The position numbers and the translations under genes were made by a program. The notes beneath the pieces were generated by a model. The model worked only from the letters and a program-made list of their open reading frames with translations. It was not told the origin of the DNA and did not search any database. 13,116 bases of DNA from CAUVKI01 sp963552605 (GTDB lineage Bacteria > Bacillota > Clostridia > Tissierellales > Peptoniphilaceae): NCBI GenBank assembly GCA_963552605.1, contig CAUVKI010000048.1, forward strand, positions 1-13,116, in the 5' to 3' direction. Shown one piece after another: positions 7,846 through 12,707 of this stretch. How positions within the stretch are numbered: the stretch's first letter is position 1; each line of letters opens with the position of its first letter.

Positions 7846-8198
7846 CACTCCAAATCACTCACAAGTTTTTTAAGCTTCTCTATCTGCTCATCATTCAACC
7901 TCTCATTGCTTATAAGAGCTGCAAACATCTTATCAATAGAACCCTCGAACAGTTTATCAATAAGTTCATCGGTTTGAGCTGCCTGCACCTTTTCCCTCTC
8001 AACAAGCGCGTGGCACATAAAATTGGGCTCGCTTCTCTCAATCGCTCCTTTCTTTATGCACCTTTTAATCAAGGTATAGGTCGTATTTACATTCCAACCC
8101 GTTTCCTCTTTCAAAACGGCTGCAATATTTTTTGCGGTATTATCTCCCCCTTTCCAAAGCACATTCATAACTTTCAACTCCGAGTCAAACAATTTCAT
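7845..8198 (-). CDS. BlaI/MecI/CopY-family transcriptional repressor
   Basis: 117 residues, the normal length of the family. The N-terminal winged helix-turn-helix is clear: FDSELKVMNVLWK (4-16), a helix with TAKNIAAVL (21-29), and the recognition helix NVNTTYTLIKRCIKKG (36-51). The C-terminal half (about 65-117) is the helical dimerisation region with charged heptad-like spacing. In known systems the dimer sits on ACTAC-type operators and is removed by proteolysis triggered by the M56 partner, whose gene follows here at once. Two operator-like repeats flank or overlap its own promoter, so it is probably self-regulated. Start supported by AAGGAG at 8205-8210, six bases before the ATG. It is not shown to control a beta-lactamase; none is in the window. 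Confidence 0.9.
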   Translation of the reverse strand: MKLFDSELKVMNVLWKGGDNTAKNIAAVLKEETGWNVNTTYTLIKRCIKKGAIERSEPNFMCHALVEREKVQAAQTDELIDKLFEGSIDKMFAALISNERLNDEQIEKLKKLVSDLE

Positions 8199-8221
8199 CT
8201 TCTTCTCCTTTCATAAACTAC

Positions 8222-8231
8222 GAACCGGTTC
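8222..8231. repeat. 10-bp perfect palindrome in the leader of the BlaI-like operon
   Basis: GAACCGGTTC lies between the predicted start of transcription and the ribosome binding site of the repressor gene. It does not match the ACTAC-type operators, so if functional it would be a site for a different regulator. It may also be chance. Confidence 0.3.
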
Positions 8232-8238
8232 CGGATTT

Positions 8239-8267
8239 ATACTACCATAGTCTTTTCACCAAGTCAA
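8239..8267 (-). promoter_or_regulatory. Promoter of the BlaI/M56 operon
   Basis: On the minus strand TTGACT (8262-8267), 17 bases, and TAGTAT (8239-8244), with TGG before the -10 (extended -10). One operator-like repeat overlaps the -10 and another lies just upstream of the -35, the expected arrangement for autorepression. Confidence 0.65.
8241..8251. promoter_or_regulatory. BlaI-type operator, -10 site
   Basis: ACTACCATAGT: ACTA and TAGT form an inverted repeat around three bases, overlapping the -10 of the repressor promoter. It resembles the ACTAC-N-GTAGT boxes bound by BlaI/MecI/CopY proteins, with a degenerate second arm. Confidence 0.5.
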
Positions 8268-8268
8268 T

Positions 8269-8282
8269 ACTACTGCGGTAGT
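8269..8282. promoter_or_regulatory. BlaI-type operator, upstream site
   Basis: ACTACTGCGGTAGT is an ACTAC/GTAGT palindrome with a 4-base centre, very close to the BlaI/MecI/CopY consensus. It sits directly upstream of the -35, about 30 bases (three helical turns) from the site at 8241. This is the best operator in the window. Confidence 0.7.
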
Positions 8283-8395
8283 TTTTTTTAATATTTTCAG
8301 TTTGACCTCCTTCCCATTCTTTGGGGATATTATTTCCTTGTGAGTATAATGGAAACCAATACCCTTGCATTAAGAAGTGCGACTAAACGGATAGG

Positions 8396-8424
8396 TTGTT
8401 TTTATCTCCAAAATGCCATATAAT
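8396..8424 (+). promoter_or_regulatory. Promoter of the zinc-ribbon protein gene
   Basis: TTGTTT (8396-8401), 17 bases, and a perfect TATAAT (8419-8424). Transcription would begin near 8431, after the in-frame ATG at 8413, which excludes that ATG as the start. A second TATAAT at 8345-8350 has no good partner and is less likely. Confidence 0.55.
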
Positions 8425-8436
8425 TATACCGTAATG

Positions 8437-8444
8437 AAAGGAGG
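8437..8444 (+). promoter_or_regulatory. Ribosome binding site deciding the zinc-ribbon protein start
   Basis: AAAGGAGG lies seven bases before the ATG at 8452. The upstream in-frame ATG codons at 8413 and 8434 have no binding site, and the first overlaps the promoter. Confidence 0.75.
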
Positions 8445-8451
8445 GCTGCCT

Positions 8452-9729
8452 ATGGAATATAAAGCGATTAAGTGCAATAACTGCGGTGGAGCTATGTATT
8501 CAGACCAGAAAACAGCTTGTTATGTATGCTCGTTCTGTGGCGCAAGCGAACCGTGGACGGAAGATTTCTATGATGAGCTGCCAATCAAATTTCGCCACAA
8601 ACCGATTGAAAAAGTTGGAGATGCAATTAAACTTGGGAATGTTGAAGTTATGAGTGAAATCAATTCATACGACGAGCGTGTATTGAGCAAAAAGTATCGT
8701 CTTAACAGCATTGCGGATAAGTTGGCACTTTGGGATCCTACAACTACAAAAGCTTTGGCGGGAGTGTTTGAAGTCATATTCCGCTGCCCGTTTTGCGGGG
8801 GAGAAATTTCGGGCAAGTCCACTCAAAATATTTTTGAGTGCGGTTTTTGCGGAAATAAAATTGGAAATGAACAGGCACTTCAACCCGGGGCCTATCAAAA
8901 AAAATTTGTTATGGGAGTCGGTGCGGAAAATGTTCCGGACAGAGCTATTTCCTTTGGCATTTCAAAGGAGCAAGCTAAAGCTGTCGCAAGAAATCTTGTC
9001 AAAAGGTTTTCGAATGATTTTGTGAATCAAGACATCGAACGAAGAATACAGGAGGATATGAAGGCGATTTATATCCCCTTTTCTCTTGCAGATTTGAGCG
9101 TCAAAATATCGGTTGACAGTAATCTGGGTTACTTTAAAGCTTATGAAGAAATAATCGACTGGGCTTGCCCTGATACGACTCTCTTTGATATTCATCTTCT
9201 GGATAGATTGGATCCTTGGGATTTCGGAGAAGCTGCTCAATTTGATCCGGCTTTTGCTGAAGGAAATTTTCTTATTGCCTCAGTGGCGAACAATGCATCA
9301 AGGCACGAAGTTATCGGAAATATTCTTTCCTCTCGGCTTTACTTTGATATCAAAGACACCTTTGAGCTCAAAACAGTGCGGCTTTTGACTTGGGGAATGG
9401 ATTTCAGAAAGCACGACAGAGGCTCTTTGCTTCTCCCGATATATTATCTCGATCGCAAAGCGGAAGATGACGAAAAAAGCAGGCAAGTGCGAATTGCAGT
9501 AAACGGACAGACGGGGAAAGCCGCCGCACTTTTCTATCAACACGAAAAAGAGGATTTCCGAACACTTGAACCCGATCGAAAAAAAAGACTATCTTCCGAA
9601 AGCACAGTCAGAACTCCTCCGGTTCCGATAGTTCGAGTAGGCTCTCCGTTTCTCCATAAAGTGGTCCCGATTAAAAATGCGTTGGAGAAGAAAGGATTAT
9701 TAGGCAAGCTGTTTTCCAAGCGAACATAA
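8452..9729 (+). CDS. Soluble protein with two TFIIB-type zinc ribbons, function unknown
   Basis: 425 residues. Two four-cysteine zinc ribbons are visible: C8-x2-C11 with C26-x2-C29, and C112-x2-C115 with C130-x2-C133. In each the pairs are spaced about 14 residues and followed by Gly (CGG, CGA, CGN). A mixed alpha/beta region of about 290 residues follows. A VNGQTGKAA motif near residue 360 recalls the 'F-x-x-NGQTGK' segment of Firmicute TFIIB-type zinc-ribbon proteins, which often also carry C-terminal membrane segments. None is present here; the tail is basic (LEKKGLLGKLFSKR). No catalytic motif is recognised. The zinc ribbons could bind nucleic acid or serve protein contacts, but this is inference. 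The gene is divergent from the BlaI/M56 operon, and the upstream operator could affect it too. It is closed by its own terminator. Confidence 0.8.
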   Translation: MEYKAIKCNNCGGAMYSDQKTACYVCSFCGASEPWTEDFYDELPIKFRHKPIEKVGDAIKLGNVEVMSEINSYDERVLSKKYRLNSIADKLALWDPTTTKALAGVFEVIFRCPFCGGEISGKSTQNIFECGFCGNKIGNEQALQPGAYQKKFVMGVGAENVPDRAISFGISKEQAKAVARNLVKRFSNDFVNQDIERRIQEDMKAIYIPFSLADLSVKISVDSNLGYFKAYEEIIDWACPDTTLFDIHLLDRLDPWDFGEAAQFDPAFAEGNFLIASVANNASRHEVIGNILSSRLYFDIKDTFELKTVRLLTWGMDFRKHDRGSLLLPIYYLDRKAEDDEKSRQVRIAVNGQTGKAAALFYQHEKEDFRTLEPDRKKRLSSESTVRTPPVPIVRVGSPFLHKVVPIKNALEKKGLLGKLFSKRT

Positions 9730-9756
9730 AAAACACCCCTCCTTCGGGGTGTTTTT
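9729..9756 (+). terminator. Strong terminator of the zinc-ribbon gene
   Basis: An 11-bp perfect stem, AAAAACACCCC (9729-9739) and GGGGTGTTTTT (9746-9756), with a 6-base loop, overlapping the stop codon. The T-run makes it a classic plus-strand terminator; the A-run would let it work in reverse as well. It marks the end of the ordered part of the window. Confidence 0.92.
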
Positions 9757-9814
9757 AAATTACGGAGCAATCCGGATGCTCACCATTCTTTATAAGATGC
9801 GATACAACAGGAGT

Positions 9815-10311
9815 ATGAGATACAGTCAAGATTTAAGAAAGAAAGCTGTGGAATATGTACTAAAAGGAAACAGCCGAAGAAAAACAGCAAAAATCTTTCA
9901 AGTGCATCATGAAACAATCGGTGAATGGGTCAAAAAGTACAAAGAAACGGGTGAAATAAAGGACAGGGAATTCAAAAGAAAACCTAAAAAAATAGACCCC
10001 GAGAAACCGGAAAAATACATCAAGGAACATCCTGATGCTTATTTGAGAGAAATAGCCCAAGTATTCAATTGTACACCTGTTGCAGTACACAACAGACTTA
10101 AGAAATTGGGAATAACGAGAAAAAAAATAAAATCTTTACAAGGAACAAAAAGAACAGGGAGTAAAAAAATACCTTGATAAGATCAAATATATAGACAAAG
10201 AAAAAATTGTCTACATCGACGAAACAGGAATATACACCTATTTACACAGAGAATATGCAAGGAGTAAAAGAGGAAAAAAGTAATAGAAAGAATAATTGGA
10301 AAGCTAACTAT
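9815..10311 (+). pseudogene. IS630-family transposase remnant, frameshifted and truncated
   Basis: The first frame (9815-10177) gives an N-terminal helix-turn-helix half: MRYSQDLRKKAVEYVLKG, then a second HTH ending LKKLGITRKK. The next frame, from about 10137 to 10276, continues the protein with KKYLDKIKYIDKEKIVYIDETG, where IDETG is the first catalytic Asp block of the DDE domain, and YAR-SKRGKK. A third frame carries VIERIIGKLT before similarity is lost. So there are two frameshifts, in an A-rich stretch near 10125-10137 and in an A-run near 10270, and the rest of the DDE domain is absent. The first break cannot be simple slippage on the A8 run, because the new frame meets a TAA there. AGGAG sits only one base before the ATG at 9815; an ATG at 9797 is an alternative. 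No terminal inverted repeat can be paired. Confidence 0.8.
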
Positions 10312-10410
10312 CCTGACAGCCTGAAAAAAGATTATGTGCCCTTTGAAGAAAGCAATGTGAAATTTTATAGAAAAGGTATATCCGCTAAGATTCCACCGGA
10401 TATAAAATAG
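10312..10410 (+). other. Orphan open stretch after the transposase remnant
   Basis: The reading frame from about 10312 to the TAG at 10408 codes for DSLKKDYVPF, EESNVKFYRK and GISAKIPPDIK. This looks like a natural protein tail but has no start codon, no ribosome binding site and no recognised family. It may be the C-terminal relic of a gene removed when the IS630 copy decayed, or a meaningless open frame. Confidence 0.25.
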
Positions 10411-10417
10411 GCACAGA

Positions 10418-10465
10418 AAAAGCACATAGCTGAAAGATTTTTAGGTCTTAAAGTTATATGCTTTT
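10418..10465. terminator. Long hairpin downstream of the small-gene cassette
   Basis: AAAAGCACATAGCT (10418-10431) pairs with AGTTATATGCTTTT (10452-10465) over 14 positions with one wobble and one mismatch. Inside it, AAGA and TCTT add a second short stem. On the minus strand the 3' arm ends in a run of five T, so it probably terminates the minus-strand genes whose last stop is at 10498. Symmetry would allow action in both directions. Confidence 0.55.
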
Positions 10466-10497
10466 ACTTAAATTTTTATTTTATAAATAACCGCAAA

Positions 10498-10851
10498 CTA
10501 ATCAGGAATATATTCTTTCCATTTGCCATTTTCAAGAATTTCCAAATTACCCCACTGAGGCTCGCCGATATCACGTCCCTTTACTCTTATCGGTAGAAAA
10601 GCATCATGCTGACAATAAGGCAACGGATCATTCATATAAATCCAACCTTTTTCATCAATAAGTTCATTCCAATCCTCATAGACATCTTCAACCGTTTTAT
10701 ACCAATAGTCAAACGAACATTGAACAGCATCCTTTTTACAATACATAAACAAACATACTCCTTCTTTTTTCGTCTGGTACAGCATAATTTTATATATATA
10801 ATCTTTTTTGTTTATTTTTACCGGTTCTTTTAAATACGCATATCTTCTCAT
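10498..10851 (-). CDS. Small protein of unknown function, possible immunity-type protein
   Basis: 117 residues, soluble, no signal peptide or membrane segment. The N-terminal half is basic and beta-like (MRRYAYLKEPVKINKKDYIY). The C-terminal half is acidic and rich in Trp and Tyr: DVYEDWNELIDEKGWI, then DPLPYCQHDAFLPIRVKGRD and PQWGNLEI. The Cys-Gln-His-Asp and PIRVKGRD blocks look conserved-protein-like, but I cannot name a family. GAGGAA lies a few bases before the ATG. The gene follows its upstream neighbour after 27 bases, so it is the last member of a three-gene unit. Small, acidic, dissimilar genes in tandem in AT-rich DNA are typical of orphan immunity genes from polymorphic-toxin loci. 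That is an inference from context; no toxin gene is seen. Confidence 0.75.
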   Translation of the reverse strand: MRRYAYLKEPVKINKKDYIYKIMLYQTKKEGVCLFMYCKKDAVQCSFDYWYKTVEDVYEDWNELIDEKGWIYMNDPLPYCQHDAFLPIRVKGRDIGEPQWGNLEILENGKWKEYIPD

Positions 10852-10863
10852 TTGTCTTCCTCA

Positions 10864-10876
10864 CTTATAAATATTA
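10864..10876 (-). repeat. 13-base leader repeat, copy 2
   Basis: TAATATTTATAAG (minus strand) lies directly before the ribosome binding site of the last cassette gene. It is identical to the sequence before the first cassette gene at 11833-11845. Confidence 0.6.
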
Positions 10877-10878
10877 CT

Positions 10879-11496
10879 TTACTGACGAGTTTTATACGCT
10901 TCAACAGTATCTAAAAGCATGCTATCTGTTTCAGGTAAATAATTTGGATTATTATATAAATCAGCTTTCGCATAACCGGACTTTGGCAGGATACTTGTTG
11001 CAAGACTATCTAAAATATTTATTTCATCATATTTTTCAGTATCCATATCAATTCGGAAGTAAAAATAACCAAGAAATTCATATGGCTTTGAAATTGGATA
11101 TTCATGCCATCCATATATCCAATAAAGATGTGCAAAATTTATTACCGATTCAGGATTCGTGCAATTCGTGTATAAATAATTACACGCGGCATCATATACT
11201 TTAACCCACCCATATTTTTTTGTAATTTTTTCAGCATAGTCTTCGAAATTATATTGATCATTTTCAGATAGCTCTTCATCCCAATATCTGTTATAAAGAA
11301 ATTCTATCTCTTTATCCAATTCATTATTCAGCAAATAATGTACCATAGTTTCAGCTTTTTGCTTTCTTACACGTATTGTGAATTTATTTTCTATTCCTTT
11401 ATTATCTACAAATTTTATGGACTGAATAAATACACTGCCATTCCCTTGAGATGGAGCAACTCTATATATCTTCCCATCCTCCTGCCTGCACATCAT
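10879..11496 (-). CDS. Protein of unknown function overlapping the end of the upstream small gene
   Basis: 205 residues if begun at the ATG at 11496; an in-frame GTG at 11511 would add five. Either start lies inside the coding sequence of the gene ending at 11462, in another frame, and neither has a clear ribosome binding site; GGTGAG, about 11 bases before the ATG, is the best candidate. The protein is acidic and soluble: a beta-like N-terminus (SVFIQSIKFVDNKG), a charged helical middle (ELDKEIEFLYNRYWDEELSE) and an aromatic C-terminal half with WIYGWHEYPISKPYEFLGY and SLATSILPKSGY. No family is recognised. It may be a genuine overlapping cassette member, or the body of a gene whose own N-terminus was replaced by recombination into its neighbour. 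Confidence 0.65.
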   Translation of the reverse strand: MMCRQEDGKIYRVAPSQGNGSVFIQSIKFVDNKGIENKFTIRVRKQKAETMVHYLLNNELDKEIEFLYNRYWDEELSENDQYNFEDYAEKITKKYGWVKVYDAACNYLYTNCTNPESVINFAHLYWIYGWHEYPISKPYEFLGYFYFRIDMDTEKYDEINILDSLATSILPKSGYAKADLYNNPNYLPETDSMLLDTVEAYKTRQ

Positions 11497-11818
11497 ATTT
11501 TGCAAACTCACCGGTATCCGTAAATTCAGATGCTGTCATTCCCACTTCAAAAATACAATCAAAGTCATTTGAAGTTGAAAAATACAACCCACTATCTGTC
11601 AAAAATGCTTCTCCAAAATCATCATGTTCAAATCTTTTCCCATCTCTGTTATTTTCTACCGATTTATACTGATATTTCAACAAACGGTTTTCCAATTCTA
11701 ACTGCTGCTCCGGTGTAAACTTTTCCAAATTCTCCTTCTTTTCAAAAAAATCAGGTTGTGCTGACCGCTGTTCTTTCTGTTTTGTACCAACAGAAAACAA
11801 TGAGATTGTGTAACTCAT
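11462..11818 (-). CDS. Small protein of unknown function, first gene of the cassette
   Basis: 118 residues, soluble and strongly acidic. It starts MSYTISLFSVGTK and has a Glu/Lys-rich helix (KFTPEQQLELENRLLKYQYK, about 53-72). The C-terminal half reads as beta strands: FGEAFLTDSGLYFS, FDCIFEVGMTASEF, then the ending YDVQAGGWEDI. The length and ending look like a complete, natural protein, but no family can be named with confidence. The start is firm: AAGGAGGA at 11828-11835, nine bases upstream, behind a good promoter. It leads a three-gene minus-strand unit of small unrelated proteins. An immunity role is inferred from that context only. Confidence 0.75.
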   Translation of the reverse strand: MSYTISLFSVGTKQKEQRSAQPDFFEKKENLEKFTPEQQLELENRLLKYQYKSVENNRDGKRFEHDDFGEAFLTDSGLYFSTSNDFDCIFEVGMTASEFTDTGEFAKYDVQAGGWEDI

Positions 11819-11832
11819 TTTTAATATTCCTC

Positions 11833-11845
11833 CTTATAAATATTA
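11833..11845 (-). repeat. 13-base leader repeat, copy 1
   Basis: TAATATTTATAAG (minus strand) overlaps the -10 and the 5' end of the ribosome binding site of the first cassette gene, and is identical to the copy at 10864-10876. Confidence 0.6.
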
Positions 11846-11870
11846 TAAATTTACTTATCACTATTTTCAA
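11842..11870 (-). promoter_or_regulatory. Promoter of the small-gene cassette
   Basis: On the minus strand TTGAAA (11865-11870), 17 bases, and a perfect TATAAT (11842-11847). Transcription would start near 11835, leaving a very short leader that begins at the ribosome binding site. Confidence 0.6.
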
Positions 11871-11899
11871 AAAAACCTCCCAGCAAAATGTATGGAAGG
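11869..11899 (-). terminator. Possible weak terminator upstream of the cassette
   Basis: On the minus strand CCTTCC and GGGAGG can pair (one G-T) around a 12-base loop, followed by seven T (11869-11875). It would insulate the cassette promoter, whose -35 it touches, from upstream transcription. The large loop makes it doubtful. Confidence 0.35.
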
Positions 11900-12206
11900 C
11901 TTTCTAAGCAATTTGCCTAAATTCAACAACTCCCTTTCAGACCTGCTTTTTCTCATTTTTAGTATCAAAACAGTATCACTCAGGAGCTTTTTGCAACGCC
12001 TAATCGCTGAAGCTCGTTGGTTTCAACGGCTCTTAAATGGAAGCATATTTGTTACTCTACTCACACTCAATATGTCCCTTGATGTTGTTTTGTATAAATA
12101 GCATAAAATCAATGTTTTTATTATCGGATTTAGCCTCATTATCTGTTTTATTTCTGTTTATTAGATTTTTTGCAAGCATATTGCAAGCACGAAATCAAAA
12201 ATCTAT
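11900..12206. other. Stretch without a convincing gene
   Basis: Three frames on each strand are broken or lack start signals. On the minus strand a 40-codon open stretch (12057-12179), ending IQNNIKGHIECE before a TAG, could be the tail of a lost protein, but it has no ribosome binding site. The plus strand holds a small hairpin CGTTG-GTTT-CAACG near 12014-12027. A 9-base direct repeat, TTGCAAGCA, occurs at 12170-12178 and 12181-12189. No tRNA, CRISPR or known attachment site is recognised. Confidence 0.4.
12170..12189 (+). repeat. TTGCAAGCA tandem direct repeat
   Basis: Two identical 9-base copies with an 11-base period (12170-12178 and 12181-12189). Each contains the self-complementary TTGCAA, so the pair also forms a small hairpin. 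Function unknown. Confidence 0.4.
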
Positions 12207-12707
12207 TTACACATCTGATAAATATTCTTTATTGTCATAATATGATTCTATAGCATCTATGAAACCACTTAGAAATTTTTCCACTTCTATTTTTATTTCA
12301 TGTAAGTCTATAACTGTAAAATCCCTGCCACATTCTACAAAGGATAAAGTTCCATGAGCTAACTGATTTCTTTGCTCTTTTACCTTTCCCAATTTTTCAC
12401 CACCATGACATTCTTCGGGTGATTTAAATTGAATACCATGTTTTTTACAAACCTCACGAATACTATCTGCATCTAAATTACCACTAATTCCTGTTGCTTT
12501 ACGATCCAATTCCAATGGCTCATTAAGCATTATGGAAGTAATAATTTTTTCAGCAGTTTTCTTATATGTATCAAAATTAGCTTTTTTATCATATGCATTA
12601 GAAAATCTATAGTCAAACCATATTTCTTTTATTTCACGTCTTACTTGTGAATAAGTTATTCCATCTTGTCTAAAAGCACTATTGTCTAATACTATTCTTC
12701 TTTTAAA
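12207..12707 (-). pseudogene. HEPN nuclease of the MAE_28990/MAE_18760 type, N-terminus lost
   Basis: About 166 sense codons remain open from the stop at 12207 back to 12707, with no ATG, GTG or TTG until the ATG at 12530. The coding signal continues well upstream of that ATG (EIKEIWFDYRFSNAYDKK), so it is an internal Met. The protein matches the C-terminal two-thirds of this HEPN family: ISGNLDADSIREVCKKHGI, then GGEKLGKVKEQRNQLAHG with the RNase-type R-x4-H motif intact, FVECGRD, and a final helix IESYYDNKEYL. Intact members should have roughly 100 more N-terminal residues. The missing part ends exactly where the IS630 transposase stop codon lies (12703), so insertion of that element, with loss of the DNA beyond it, probably removed the start. 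Family members are predicted RNA-cleaving toxins or defence proteins; this copy is probably dead unless the IS supplies a start. Confidence 0.75.

Noticed and set aside
7835..7858. GTG at 7858 as the start of the M56 peptidase
   Set aside because: There is no ribosome binding site, and it would overlap the repressor gene; AGGTGA precedes the ATG at 7834 by five bases.
8302..8350. Alternative zinc-ribbon promoter with TTGACC at 8302 or TATAAT at 8345
   Set aside because: Spacings to partner elements are poor (20 bases, or only TTGGGG as -35). The pair at 8396-8424 has correct spacing and is close to the gene.
8413..8451. ATG at 8413 as the start of the zinc-ribbon protein
   Set aside because: It overlaps the spacer of a good promoter and has no binding site, while AAAGGAGG precedes the ATG at 8452 by seven bases.
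10207..10410. 67-codon frame beginning MSTSTKQEY as an independent gene
   Set aside because: Its first half is the wrong frame of the transposase remnant (the correct frame reads VYIDETGIYTY). Only the last 30 or so codons might be real coding relic, and these are listed separately.
11892..12101. Plus-strand open frame of 69 codons beginning MEGFLSNLPKF
   Set aside because: No ribosome binding site, no recognisable family, and composition like antisense of AT-rich non-coding DNA. It could only be rescued by conservation in other genomes.
12170..12189. CRISPR-like or iteron-like array
   Set aside because: Only two 9-base copies with no further repeats or spacers, far below what an array or an origin would need.
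12037..12240. Plus-strand open frame of 67 codons overlapping the HEPN end
   Set aside because: It overlaps the certain HEPN stop region, has no start signal, and its hydrophobic, Ser/Leu-rich composition is what AT-rich DNA gives by chance.
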